The notes beneath the pieces were generated by a model. That model ran no database searches, had not been told where the DNA came from, and saw only the letters and a list, made by a program, of their open reading frames with translations. From contig CABUPH010000002.1 in the NCBI GenBank assembly GCA_902493375.1, forward strand, positions 62,001 to 126,000: a stretch of DNA of 64,000 bases, written 5' to 3'. Positions 54,412-64,000 of this stretch are shown here, piece by piece (within the stretch, counting starts at the first letter, position 1; each line of letters begins with the position of its first letter). The position numbers were made by a program, and so were the translations under genes. The stretch comes from an uncultured Collinsella sp. (GTDB lineage Bacteria > Actinomycetota > Coriobacteriia > Coriobacteriales > Coriobacteriaceae).

Positions 54412-55447
54412 TTCCGCCGACCTCGCCCCGTGCGAGTCTGCAGATATTCAGCGACGCATCCTCGAGCTCATCGAGGGTGCGTCCTCCATTGCGATTTCGG
54501 GACATACTTCTCCCGATGGCGATGCCTTGGGCTCCGTATTGGGCCTGGGCCTTTCGCTCATGAAGTTTTTCCCCAACAAGGACATTGCTCTGCTGCTGGC
54601 AGACGATGACCCGGTTCCGCGTATCTACCGCTTTATGGAAGGCTCCGATCGCCTGGTGCCGGCATCTGCGTACACTGGCAATCCGGACCTGTTCATCTCG
54701 GTGGACGTACCGGTCGTCGAGCGTCTCAATAATTCCGCCGAGGTGCTTCGTCGCTCCAAGCATGTGGTGTGTTTCGACCACCATCCGGCGCGTGAGGAGT
54801 TTGCCGAGCTCAGTCTGAGGCGCGTCGAAGCTGCAGCCTGCGCCATGATCATCGACCGCTTTTTGGACAATTGTGGCATTGTTGCCCGTGATGGCGTTGC
54901 GACCTGCCTGCTGTGCGGCTTGGTTACCGATACCGGTCGTTTTCAGTACCAAAACGCCGATGCCGCCGCGTTCCATGCGGCCTCGCGTCTGGTTGCCCAC
55001 GGTGCCGATCCGGCGCGCGTTGCGCTCGAGGTCTACCAGAGCATGCGCGTAGAGTTTTTGCATCTCAAGTCCATCGTTATGGGCCGCATCAAGACAGTGG
55101 CGCACGGGCGCGTGGCGTATAGCTACGCGTACCAGAGCGACCTTGAGGCTTGCGGTGTCACCTCGGATGAGTGCGACGGCCTGGTTGACGTGGTGCGCTC
55201 GGTGATGGGCGTGGAGGTCTGCCTGTTCCTGAAGGGCATTGAGGGCGATACCAAGGTGCGTGGCAACCTGCGCTCCAAGGGTGACCTCAACGTGTCCGAG
55301 ATCGCTGCTGCTTTTGGCGGAGGCGGACATCCCGCTGCCGCCGGTTTCTCCAACAACGGAACGATTCTCGAGACGCTTACCGTGGCACTTCCCATGCTGG
55401 CCGAGCTGGTGGGGGAGGATCCCGCTTCGGTGACCGTCGAGCTTTAA
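54404..55447 (+). CDS. nrnA: DHH/DHHA1 phosphoesterase, NrnA-like nanoRNase/pAp phosphatase
   Basis: A 347-aa enzyme degrading short oligoribonucleotides and pAp. DHH motifs: ISGHTSPDGDALGS, FISVDVPV and the DHH itself in VVCFDHHPAREEF. C-terminal DHHA1 substrate site: FGGGGHPAAAGFS. Sits in its usual place between rbfA and truB. Confidence 0.92.
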   Translation: MTNSADLAPCESADIQRRILELIEGASSIAISGHTSPDGDALGSVLGLGLSLMKFFPNKDIALLLADDDPVPRIYRFMEGSDRLVPASAYTGNPDLFISVDVPVVERLNNSAEVLRRSKHVVCFDHHPAREEFAELSLRRVEAAACAMIIDRFLDNCGIVARDGVATCLLCGLVTDTGRFQYQNADAAAFHAASRLVAHGADPARVALEVYQSMRVEFLHLKSIVMGRIKTVAHGRVAYSYAYQSDLEACGVTSDECDGLVDVVRSVMGVEVCLFLKGIEGDTKVRGNLRSKGDLNVSEIAAAFGGGGHPAAAGFSNNGTILETLTVALPMLAELVGEDPASVTVEL

Positions 55448-55462
55448 CTTTTTGGATGGTAC

Positions 55463-56395
55463 ATGGCTCGTCGTACACCTTCTCAACTGAATATGCTGCT
55501 CGCCGTCGATAAGCCGGTGGGCTGCACGTCCCACGATGTGGTCTCGCAGTGCCGACGCGCCCTCCATGAGCGGCGCGTTGGTCATGCCGGTACGCTCGAC
55601 CCCATGGCATCGGGTGTCATGGTGGTGGGTGTGGGTCAGGCTACTCGTCTGCTGGGCATGCTTACGCTCGATACCAAAAGCTACGTCGCCGATATTTCGT
55701 TTGGCGCCGAGACTAATACCGATGATGCGGAGGGCGAGGCGGTCCGTACAGTGGCTGTTGCCAACGAGCTGCGCGATCCTGCCTATGCCCGTGAGCGCTT
55801 GGCCGCTATGCTGGGTCCGCAGATGCAGGTGCCGCCGGCGTTTTCGGCTATCTCGGTCAATGGCGTTCGCGCCTACAAGTCTGCTCGCGAGGGCAATGCG
55901 GTGGACCTACCTCCGCGCCCCGTCGAGGTCTATGCCGCCGACCTGATCGCCGTGGGTGGCGAAGGTGATTCGTGTGTGTGGACCGTGGCATTCTCGGTGA
56001 GCAAGGGCACCTATATCCGTGCACTCGCTCGCGACCTGGGCCGCGCCTGCGAGAGCGCCGCGCACATTTCCGCGCTGCGCCGCACGGCCTCCGGTGTTGT
56101 TTCCATTGGCGCTTGTCATGCGGTGGAGGAGCTTTCTCCCGAGTCCGCGGCTGGCTTTGCCTTGGATCCCATTGCGGCCCTGGGCGCCACGCGTGTTGAC
56201 TTGCCGGGCAATCTTTCCGACGATCTACTCTGCGGCCGACGCATTCCCGTTGAGCGTGCGCTTGCCGATTTCGATGCCTCAAAGGCGCCGTTTGCGTTGG
56301 TGCTCGATGGGGGGCTCAAGGCGCTCGCCCGCATTGAGAGTGGCCGGTTTGTTATGGAGCACGTGTTTCCGCAGGCAATCGGCGGTGTTCGATGA
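55463..56395 (+). CDS. truB: tRNA pseudouridine-55 synthase
   Basis: A 310-aa enzyme making the T-loop pseudouridine. Catalytic Asp in RVGHAGTLDPMASGVMVVGV (about residue 45); DKPVGCTSHDVVSQCRRAL and the KGTYIRALARDLG block are characteristic. Starts 15 nt after nrnA with a weak RBS (GGATGG) and overlaps ribF by 4 nt (ATGA). Confidence 0.95.
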   Translation: MARRTPSQLNMLLAVDKPVGCTSHDVVSQCRRALHERRVGHAGTLDPMASGVMVVGVGQATRLLGMLTLDTKSYVADISFGAETNTDDAEGEAVRTVAVANELRDPAYARERLAAMLGPQMQVPPAFSAISVNGVRAYKSAREGNAVDLPPRPVEVYAADLIAVGGEGDSCVWTVAFSVSKGTYIRALARDLGRACESAAHISALRRTASGVVSIGACHAVEELSPESAAGFALDPIAALGATRVDLPGNLSDDLLCGRRIPVERALADFDASKAPFALVLDGGLKALARIESGRFVMEHVFPQAIGGVR

Positions 56396-57399
56396 TGTTG
56401 TCCGCTCACGAGCTCGCGCGTGTCTTTTTCGCGGGCGAGTCGGACGAGGCTCGCATCGTTGCTGCCGATACGTTTGATGAGTGTGAGCACTTGGGTGCCG
56501 CATCGATTGCCATCGGCGTGTTCGACGGCGTTCACCTTGGACACCAGGAGCTCATTGCGGCGCTTGTCCGTGATGCCCGTGCCCATGGCTGCAAGGCGGT
56601 AGTAGTTACCTTTGATCCCGACCCGGACGTCGTGGTGAGCCCTTCGCCCGCTCAAAAATTGATGACGACGGCCGACCGTCTGCATGCTTTGGCTCAGACC
56701 AGGGCCGATGCGGTGGTGGCCGTTCCCTTTACGTCTGAGGTTGCGGCGCTTGACCATGTTGATTTTCTCTCGCTGGTGTCGCGTCTGGTCGACATTCGAT
56801 CGATTCGCGTTGGTAGCGACTTTAGGCTGGGTCGTGGCGGTGCTTCTGGTGTTGCCGAGATGCGCTCCTGGGGTTCCGAGCGCGGCGTTGACGTGTATGG
56901 TCACGATCTGCTTTGCGAGGGCGGTGAGGCCATTTGCGCCACCCGCATTCGTCATGAGCTGGGACAGGGCCATGTGGAGCTTGCTGCTGAGTTACTCGGC
57001 CGCCCGTATATGGTGCGTGGCGGTGTTACTCGCGGCCGTCACGAGGGTTCTGGCATGGGCTTTCCCACGGCAAACCTGCAGGTTCCCGACGGCATTCAGG
57101 TGCCTGCCGATGGCGTGTATGAGGGCCTGGTGCTGGTCGATGACACCGTGTGGCCCGCTGCCGTGAACGTCGGACTGCCGCCGACGTATGCCGACGATGC
57201 GGCATCTGCGCATCTTGAGGCTAACTTAATTGGTTATACGGGCGACCTGTACGGCGCTTCTGTTTCGCTGGCGTTTACGCGCTGGCTGCGTCCGTCGCGC
57301 GTGTTCGATTCGCTGGATGAGTTGATTGCGACCGTCGAGGGTAATATCGAGGACATTCGTCACAACTTGGGTGAGCAGGGGGTGAGCATCCGTGATTAG
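56392..57399 (+). CDS. ribF: bifunctional riboflavin kinase/FMN adenylyltransferase
   Basis: A 335-aa enzyme converting riboflavin to FMN and FAD. The N-terminal nucleotidyltransferase domain has AIGVFDGVHLGHQELI (about residue 42) and ICATRIRHELGQGHVELAAE. The C-terminal kinase domain has GSGMGFPTANLQVPDG. Overlaps truB and dnaG by 4 and 8 nt. No FMN riboswitch is visible. Confidence 0.95.
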   Translation: MMLSAHELARVFFAGESDEARIVAADTFDECEHLGAASIAIGVFDGVHLGHQELIAALVRDARAHGCKAVVVTFDPDPDVVVSPSPAQKLMTTADRLHALAQTRADAVVAVPFTSEVAALDHVDFLSLVSRLVDIRSIRVGSDFRLGRGGASGVAEMRSWGSERGVDVYGHDLLCEGGEAICATRIRHELGQGHVELAAELLGRPYMVRGGVTRGRHEGSGMGFPTANLQVPDGIQVPADGVYEGLVLVDDTVWPAAVNVGLPPTYADDAASAHLEANLIGYTGDLYGASVSLAFTRWLRPSRVFDSLDELIATVEGNIEDIRHNLGEQGVSIRD

Positions 57400-59497
57400 C
57401 GATGAGGAAAAAGACCAGGTACGCGCTGCGTCCGACTTAGTCGCCATCGTGCAGGAAACGGTTGAGCTCAAGCCCCGCGGCCACGAGTTTTGGGGTTGCT
57501 GCCCCTTCCATGGCGAAAAGACGCCGTCATTCCACATTATCCCCGCCACGCAGGTGTGGCATTGCTTTGGTTGCGGTGAGGGCGGCGACGTCTTCACCTA
57601 TATCATGAAGCGCGAGAACCTGAGCTTTCCCGAGTCAATCCGTTATTTGGCCGATCGCGCGGGTATTGAGCTGCATGACACCGGAGATCGCCGCGAGCGG
57701 GGTACTAAGCGTGCCCGAATCTACGATTTGTGCGCCGAAACGGCCCATTTCTACCACACCATGCTTATGCGCGGTAAGGACGGCCGTCCGCGCGAGTACT
57801 TTGCCAGCCGCGGCATGGGCGGCGACGTCTGCCGCCGCTACTGCCTGGGCTTTGCGCCGGGCCGCAACGCGCTGGTGTCGCACCTGTCCCAGGCGGGTTT
57901 TACCCCGCAGGAGATGATCGATGCCAACGTTGCCGTGAGCCGCGGACGCGGGCAACTAGCCGACCGCTTCTACGACCGCGTGATGTTTCCCATCTTTGAC
58001 GAGCAGGGTCACAATATTGCTTTTGGCGGTCGCATCATGGGTGACGGCCAACCCAAGTACCTTAATACCGCCGAGACGAGCGTGTTCCATAAAAAGCGAA
58101 ACCTCTACGGCTTTAATTGGGCCAAGGAGTATATCGTCGCGCAGGATACCGCCATCGTGGTGGAGGGATATACCGACTGCATCGCTTGCTGGGAGGCGGG
58201 GATTAAAAACGTTGTTGCTACGCTGGGCACCGCGCTCACGGAGCATCACGTCAAGACGCTCACCCGTTTTGCCAAGCGCATTGTGTATATGTTCGATGGC
58301 GACGCCGCCGGTCAAAAGGCTGCCCGTCGCGCGATTCAGTTTATCGAGCAGGATTCGATGGACCTGCGCTGCGTGGTGCTGCCCGACGGTAACGATCCCA
58401 TGGAGTTCATCACGGCGCACGGTGGCGAGGCACTGCAGGCGCGCATCGACGCTGCCGAGCCGCTCATGGACTTTGTCTACCGTTCGCTGCAGGAGTCGAG
58501 CGATATCACCACGCCGGGCGGTCGCGCCAAGGCGCTGGAGGACGCTCTCACGCTCATCTATCCGCTGCGCGACAGCTATATGATCGACACGTACTTTATC
58601 CAGATTGCCGATCTGTTGGGTTTGGATCTGGAGACCGTGCGCGCGAGCTCGGGCCGCGTGTTTCGCGACGTCGCCAAGCGCGAGGATGCGGAGCGCCGCC
58701 GCGAACAGAACTATGAACGCCAGCGGGCGCAGGCTGAGCGATCTGGTAGCGCGGGCGGTCGGTCGTCTGGTTCGCAGGGGACATCTCGTGGTGCTTGGGC
58801 ATCGGGCGCGACTCCGGCCGTAGCGGCGCCGGTCGAGGAAGAACCGTACGACTACGTCCCGCTCGATGCCTATGGCGCTGCACCAGTGGAGGTCGTTGAC
58901 GACTTGCCGCCAATCGATGTGCCCGATGGTGTGGGCGCTGTGCCTGTTGCTGATGGTTTGGGCGCACCGGCTGCGGCGCCGATGGTTCTTACCGATCTAG
59001 AGCGCAAGTCCTTGGCAGGGGAGCGCGAGCTGTTGACGATGCTCACGAGCTACCCCGACCTGTTCCGCACGTATGCCGACCGCATCTGCTCCATCGAGTG
59101 GGTTGACCCACGTCACGAGTCCATCGCATGGGCCGTTCTGGCAACGCCGCCGGGAACCGATCCTGCAGCCTGCATGGATGCTGCGCGCTCAGTGTGTCCC
59201 GATGCGGCAACGCTTGTGAGTGCCGGGCGCATCTCGGCGACGAGCAAGCATCCCACCGAGACGAACATCGTGTTTATGCTCGATACGCTCGAGCTCTACA
59301 CCATCAAGCGCCGCATGCGTGCCGCACAGGCCAAGCTGCGCCAGGACCGTTCGCTCGATGATGAGGCCCGCCGCGCGCTGACCGTGCAGGCCGCGCAGGA
59401 CTCGCAGCGTCAGCGCGAACTGCAAAAGTCGATCGGCGGTGTGGCGGACCCGTTCCGTTTGATCGGTCTGGAGGCCGCAGGCACAGAACAGGCCTAG
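57392..59497 (+). CDS. dnaG: DNA primase
   Basis: A 701-aa primase. The N-terminal zinc finger has CPFHGEKTPSFH and WHCFGCGEGGD (about residues 38-66). The catalytic core carries FYDRVMFPIFDEQGHNIAFG, the TOPRIM VVEGYTDCIACWEAG and the acidic MFDGDAAGQKAA. A low-complexity Gly/Ser/Ala/Pro linker (about 435-530) precedes the DnaB-interaction C-terminal domain. Start GTG 57392 within the ribF end. rpoD follows after 110 nt. Confidence 0.96.
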   Translation: MISDEEKDQVRAASDLVAIVQETVELKPRGHEFWGCCPFHGEKTPSFHIIPATQVWHCFGCGEGGDVFTYIMKRENLSFPESIRYLADRAGIELHDTGDRRERGTKRARIYDLCAETAHFYHTMLMRGKDGRPREYFASRGMGGDVCRRYCLGFAPGRNALVSHLSQAGFTPQEMIDANVAVSRGRGQLADRFYDRVMFPIFDEQGHNIAFGGRIMGDGQPKYLNTAETSVFHKKRNLYGFNWAKEYIVAQDTAIVVEGYTDCIACWEAGIKNVVATLGTALTEHHVKTLTRFAKRIVYMFDGDAAGQKAARRAIQFIEQDSMDLRCVVLPDGNDPMEFITAHGGEALQARIDAAEPLMDFVYRSLQESSDITTPGGRAKALEDALTLIYPLRDSYMIDTYFIQIADLLGLDLETVRASSGRVFRDVAKREDAERRREQNYERQRAQAERSGSAGGRSSGSQGTSRGAWASGATPAVAAPVEEEPYDYVPLDAYGAAPVEVVDDLPPIDVPDGVGAVPVADGLGAPAAAPMVLTDLERKSLAGERELLTMLTSYPDLFRTYADRICSIEWVDPRHESIAWAVLATPPGTDPAACMDAARSVCPDAATLVSAGRISATSKHPTETNIVFMLDTLELYTIKRRMRAAQAKLRQDRSLDDEARRALTVQAAQDSQRQRELQKSIGGVADPFRLIGLEAAGTEQA

Positions 59498-59607
59498 ATG
59501 TTGTGGTCAACCAGCGTATTCTCGCCTATATCCAGTCCTCTTTTTGGGTATAGACGTCAATGTGTGTGCTAAAGTATTGAGTCCTGTGGACTATGAAGGG
59601 AGAATCT

Positions 59608-60957
<1,350 letters not shown>

Positions 60958-60966
60958 TCAAGCAAG

Positions 60967-61003
60967 AAGCGCCCTCAAGCACATCCGCTTGGGGGCGCTT
61001 TCA
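60967..61003 (+). terminator. rpoD terminator
   Basis: AAGCGCCCTCAAGC pairs with GCTTGGGGGCGCTT around ACATCC, with a short TTTC tail. Confidence 0.7.
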
Positions 61004-61010
61004 TGTAGTC

Positions 61011-61058
61011 ATTGGGGACGTTCTTGAATGATTAGTCGTTTAAGAACGTCCCCAATGC
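61011..61058. repeat. palindromic repeat with CATTGGGGACGTTC ends
   Basis: Nineteen-nt arms (61011-61029 and 61040-61058, one mismatch) around about 10 nt. GGGGACGTTC also occurs near 9757 as an unpaired or decayed copy. Confidence 0.7.
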
Positions 61059-61087
61059 CTAGGTCGGAAAAATTCTTAAAAAAGTTC

Positions 61088-61115
61088 TTGCCCTGAGCTG
61101 ATTCGTCCGTATAAT
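61088..61115 (+). promoter_or_regulatory. promoter of the tRNA-Asn pair
   Basis: TTGCCC (61088-61093), a 16-nt spacer and TATAAT (61110-61115), about 30 nt before the first tRNA. Confidence 0.7.
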
Positions 61116-61145
61116 AAACTTCGTTGCTTGAGAGCACGCACCTAT

Positions 61146-61220
61146 TCCTCGGTAGCTCAATGGTAGAGCACGCGGCTGTTAACCGCGCTGTTGTAGGTTC
61201 GAGTCCTACCCGGGGAGCCA
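61146..61220 (+). tRNA. tRNA-Asn (GTT), copy 1
   Basis: 75 nt including an encoded CCA end. Acceptor TCCTCGG pairs with CCGGGGA, anticodon stem CGCGG/CCGCG with loop CTGTTAA (anticodon GTT at 61178-61180), and T-arm GTAGG-TTCGAGT-CCTAC. Confidence 0.95.
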
Positions 61221-61229
61221 GAATTTTTT

Positions 61230-61252
61230 CAGCCCTCTCCGTTGGGCTTTTA
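61230..61252 (+). terminator. small hairpin between the tRNA genes
   Basis: AGCCC/GGGCT with an 8-nt loop followed by TTTTA. It may be a processing or weak termination site. Confidence 0.35.
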
Positions 61253-61255
61253 AAT

Positions 61256-61330
61256 TCCTCGGTAGCTCAATGGTAGAGCACGCGGCTGTTAACCGCGCTG
61301 TTGTAGGTTCGAGTCCTACCCGGGGAGCCA
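61256..61330 (+). tRNA. tRNA-Asn (GTT), copy 2
   Basis: Identical over all 75 nt to copy 1, anticodon GTT at 61288-61290, CCA encoded. Confidence 0.95.
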
Positions 61331-61337
61331 GGTTGTA

Positions 61338-61367
61338 AAACCCGTCGCTTATGCGGCGGGTTTTTTC
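61338..61367 (+). terminator. terminator after the tRNA-Asn pair
   Basis: AAACCCGTCGC pairs with GCGGCGGGTTT around TTAT and runs into T6. Confidence 0.85.
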
Positions 61368-61524
61368 ATGCCGCGATCGCCTGGCGCGAACGTTGCCATA
61401 TCAACATTTCGTGTCGAGGATGTAATCCCGCGACCCACCACCTCAACATGGCGCGGTCGTTGTAGAATATTGCAATGATTGCTCCCACGAGATGGTGCCG
61501 CGAGCACCAGATAAGGAGATTCTT

Positions 61525-61881
61525 GTGTCTGAGACCATTAACGGCAGCCTGAGCGTCTCGAACGACGTTATTGCCGATATTGCCGGTTATGCCGCGATGA
61601 CGTGCTATGGCGTCGTCGGTATGGCTGAGCAGCTCCAAGGCGCCGAGAGCGTGCGCCTGCTTGCCGGTCAGCGCCTCCGCAAGGGCGTGCTTGTCTCCGC
61701 CGACGAGAACGGCCTTACGGTCGATCTTCACGTCGTGCTCGAGAACGGCGTCAACATGAAGTCCGTCTGCCACAATCTTTCGAGCTCCGTTGCCTTCACT
61801 CTGCAGGAGATCGCCCAGATCGATCCCGCCAGCCTTAAGATCGGCATCCATATCGACGCGCTCAAGAGCCGCCTGAACTAG
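61525..61881 (+). CDS. Asp23/Gls24 family protein (YloU-like)
   Basis: A 118-aa envelope-stress-type protein. The start GTG 61525 follows AAGGAGA. Typical blocks are ISNDVIADIAGYAAMTCYGV-like helix/strand, KGVLVSADENGLTVDLHVVL and NLSSSVAFTLQEIAQIDPAS. Soluble, membrane-associated scaffolding is known for some family members. Its place before the DAK2 protein gene and recG is conserved in Gram-positive bacteria. Confidence 0.9.
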   Translation: MSETINGSLSVSNDVIADIAGYAAMTCYGVVGMAEQLQGAESVRLLAGQRLRKGVLVSADENGLTVDLHVVLENGVNMKSVCHNLSSSVAFTLQEIAQIDPASLKIGIHIDALKSRLN

Positions 61882-61908
61882 CATCCGAAAACGGAGATTC
61901 AAATACCC

Positions 61909-63570
61909 ATGATTGCAAAGACCATTCGCACCTGTTTTCCGATCGCTGCGGCTGCCGTTTCCGACAAGGCCGAGGAGATCAACAAGCTCAACGTCTTCCC
62001 CGTACCCGACGGCGACACCGGTACCAACATGTCGCTCACGCTCGCTTCGGTGACCAAGGAGCTCTCTGCCCTTCCCGCCGATGCCGACATGGAGGCCATC
62101 GCCGGCGCCATCACCCACGGCTCCCTCATGGGCGCCCGCGGCAACTCCGGTGTCATCACCTCGCAGATCCTGCGCGGTGTGGCTGAGGGTCTCGTCTCTG
62201 CCGACGATCCCATTACGTCCGCCAACATCGCCTATGCGTTCCGTCGTGCCGTCAAGGTCGCCTTCCAGGCTGTCCGCAAGCCTATCGAGGGCACGATCCT
62301 CACGGTCCTGCGCGATGTCTCGACCAAGGCCGACGAGTGCGAGAAGAAGAAGTTCTCGGACGAGGACGCGCTCGACGCCATCGTCGTCGAGGCCTACCAG
62401 TCCGTCGCCCGCACGCCCGACCTGCTGCCTGTCCTCAAGGAGAACGGCGTTGTCGACTCCGGCGCCTTCGGCTTTGCCATCTTCCTGGAGAACTTTGTTG
62501 CCGCCGCTCTTGGCCGCAGCACCGTTGTCGAGGATTTCTCCGCTACGTTTGACTCCGCTGGCTCTGCTCGCAACGCGGCCCTTGGTCGCGTTGAGATCGA
62601 GGCCAACGACGACTGGGAGGGCTCGGAGTTCCGCTACTGCAACGAGTTCCTCTTTAAGGCCGACGCTCCCTTTGACGAGGACGAGTGCCTTAAGTTCCTG
62701 GGCTCCATGGGCGACTGCGAGCTGCTCGTGGGTGCCTATCCCGACTACAAGATCCACGTGCACTCCAACACCCCCAACCTGGTGCTCGAGCACATGCTTC
62801 AGCTCGGTCAGATCTATGAGGTCTTTATCCACAACATGGAGATGGAGGCCCACGACCGTACCGCCAAGATCCACGAGGATCAGGAAAAGGCCGCCGAGCC
62901 CGCCAAGGCGCTGGGCTTTGTCGCCGTTGCCGCCGGTTCCGGCGAGGCTGACATCCTCAAGTCCCTCGGCGTCGACGTGATCGTGTCGGGTGGCCAGACT
63001 ATGAATCCCTCGACCGCCGACCTGCTGGGCGCGGTGGACCAGGTCAACGCGACCTCGGTCATCATCCTGCCCAACAACGGCAACATCCGCATGGCCGCTG
63101 AGGCTGCTGCTTCAGCCTGCACCGACAAGAAGGTCGCCGTCGTTCCCACCAAGACCGTCCCGCAGGCCTTCTCCGCGCTGTTCGCGGTCCTGCCCGATTC
63201 CGAGCTCGAGGATGCCGTCGCCGCCATGGTCGACGCCATCAGCGAGGTCCGCGATGGCGAGGTCACCCGCGCCGTGCGCGACTCCAGTGCCTCTGACGGT
63301 TCTCCGATTCACTCCGGTGACGTCATGGGTATCATCGCCGGCTCCATCGACGTGGTCGGTTCCGACGTGAAGCAGGTCACGCTCGACTGCATCAACCGCA
63401 TGCAGGAGGAAGAGGAGGGCGACGCGCTGACGATTCTGGCCGGCGAGGAGCTGTCCGATGAGGCCTTCCAGGAGATCGTCGACGCTATCGAGGAGGCTCA
63501 GCCCGATCTGGAGATTGACGCCCATCGTGGCGAGCAGCCGCTCTATCCCGTGATCTTCTCGATCGAGTAG
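61909..63570 (+). CDS. DAK2-domain protein, fatty-acid-kinase-like (YloV/FakA)
   Basis: A 553-aa protein. The N-terminal DAK2 kinase domain has NVFPVPDGDTGTNMSLTL (Mg-ATP Asp cluster) and GSLMGARGNSGVITSQILRG. The middle and C-terminal domains (GEADILKSLGVDVIVSGGQT; NPSTADLLGAVDQVNATSVI; LPNNGNIRMAAE) match FakA, which phosphorylates acyl groups carried by a DegV/FakB protein. FakB is not in the window. Starts 27 nt after the Asp23 gene, so cotranscribed. Confidence 0.92.
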   Translation: MIAKTIRTCFPIAAAAVSDKAEEINKLNVFPVPDGDTGTNMSLTLASVTKELSALPADADMEAIAGAITHGSLMGARGNSGVITSQILRGVAEGLVSADDPITSANIAYAFRRAVKVAFQAVRKPIEGTILTVLRDVSTKADECEKKKFSDEDALDAIVVEAYQSVARTPDLLPVLKENGVVDSGAFGFAIFLENFVAAALGRSTVVEDFSATFDSAGSARNAALGRVEIEANDDWEGSEFRYCNEFLFKADAPFDEDECLKFLGSMGDCELLVGAYPDYKIHVHSNTPNLVLEHMLQLGQIYEVFIHNMEMEAHDRTAKIHEDQEKAAEPAKALGFVAVAAGSGEADILKSLGVDVIVSGGQTMNPSTADLLGAVDQVNATSVIILPNNGNIRMAAEAAASACTDKKVAVVPTKTVPQAFSALFAVLPDSELEDAVAAMVDAISEVRDGEVTRAVRDSSASDGSPIHSGDVMGIIAGSIDVVGSDVKQVTLDCINRMQEEEEGDALTILAGEELSDEAFQEIVDAIEEAQPDLEIDAHRGEQPLYPVIFSIE

Positions 63571-63580
63571 GCAACTGCCC

Positions 63581-64000
63581 ATGTCCGAGCTGTGCTCCGT
63601 GCCGCGCGTCTCGGAGCGCTTTGCCCAGAGCAAAGCGCTCGACGAGGATATCGCGCGACTCAAATATGTTTCGGGTAAACGTGAGGAGGCCCTTCGCCGT
63701 CTGGGAATTCGGACGGTGGGGGACCTCCTTCTCCATATCCCTCATCGATACCTCGACTTTACCCGTTCTTGGTCTATCGAGATGGCGCCCATCGGTACCG
63801 TGTGCACCATCATCGCCACGGTCGACCGTATCGTCCAAAAGCAGCCGCGTCCGCGCATGCAGGTGACCGAGGTCTCGCTTGTTGACGAGACGGGCGTGCT
63901 GCAGGTCGCCTTTTTCCGCCAGCCCTGGATTGCCCAGCAGCTTAAGCAGGGCGACCGCCTGGCCGTGATGGGCAAGGTCGAGTTTGCCTACGGCTTTAAG
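63581..64000 (+). CDS. recG: ATP-dependent DNA helicase RecG, N-terminal part
   Basis: The first 140 codons, running off the window end. LKYVSGKREEALRRLGIRTV, then GDLLLHIPHRYLDFT is the RecG N-terminal signature, followed by the wedge/OB domain (TVCTIIATVDRIVQ; VSLVDETGVLQVAFFRQPWI; GDRLAVMGKVEF). Helicase motifs lie beyond the window. ATG 63581, 10 nt after the DAK2 gene; RBS weak, so translational coupling is likely. Confidence 0.93.
   Translation, partial: MSELCSVPRVSERFAQSKALDEDIARLKYVSGKREEALRRLGIRTVGDLLLHIPHRYLDFTRSWSIEMAPIGTVCTIIATVDRIVQKQPRPRMQVTEVSLVDETGVLQVAFFRQPWIAQQLKQGDRLAVMGKVEFAYGFK

Noticed and set aside
56380..56400. FMN riboswitch for ribF
   Set aside because: ribF starts inside the truB stop codon; there is no leader space.

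Overview
The window reads as chromosomal DNA of a high-GC actinobacterium of the class Coriobacteriia, most likely Collinsella or a close relative. This rests on protein flavour, on gene order (tig-clpP-clpX; rimP-nusA-infB-rbfA-nrnA-truB-ribF-dnaG-rpoD; Asp23-yloV-recG), and on intergenic DNA crowded with long palindromic repeats. The genus call is inference from pattern recognition, not from a search.

Layout. 1-8.2 kb holds housekeeping genes: trigger factor, ClpP, ClpX, ValRS, FolC. 8.6-13.1 kb, minus strand, holds an M24 aminopeptidase and a three-gene flavoenzyme operon (GlpA-like dehydrogenase, FAD/NAD oxidoreductase, DUF1667). 13.28-13.78 kb holds a very regular array of 13 alternating inverted half-repeats. 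13.9-16.3 kb holds a zinc-ribbon membrane protein and a ThrRS lacking the TGS domain. 16.7-26.8 kb is a lower-GC surface-polysaccharide cluster headed by a LoaP/NusG-type antiterminator: priming sugar transferase, five further glycosyltransferases or related proteins, a Wzy-like polymerase and a Wzx-like flippase, followed by a decayed acyltransferase. 27.4-37.6 kb is an accessory region. It holds a secreted transglutaminase-like/lectin protein, an ATPase + RloB pair (AbiL/RloAB-like) bracketed by a duplicated copy of the secreted-protein gene's 5' region, two small decayed or doubtful ORFs, a DUF6119 + DUF4238 pair, and a second ATPase + TOPRIM-like pair behind a 24-bp perfect palindrome. 38.1-42.3 kb is a sucrose module: LacI regulator, tandem operators, PTS EIIBC, sucrose-6-phosphate hydrolase. 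42.4-49.1 kb holds a Cys/Met-family PLP-fold protein without a recognisable PLP lysine, a ModE-like regulator, a Tritrichomonas-type IMP dehydrogenase, LeuRS and a lipoprotein. 49.4-61 kb is the long rimP-to-rpoD information-processing run. 61.1-64 kb holds two identical tRNA-Asn genes, an Asp23 protein, a DAK2/fatty-acid-kinase-like protein and the start of recG.

The most unusual features are non-coding. The 40-bp-period alternating array at 13.3-13.8 kb keeps 25-26 nt spacers throughout and contains a compensatory change. A family of about 110-nt hairpin elements has a shared core and per-copy arms; two of its three copies lie in the leaders of valS and leuS. Several other long-palindrome families fill the intergenic spaces. 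The most interesting coding region is the accessory block at 29.5-37.6 kb, which looks like a defence island with two ATPase/nuclease pairs around a possible uncharacterised DUF6119/DUF4238 pair.
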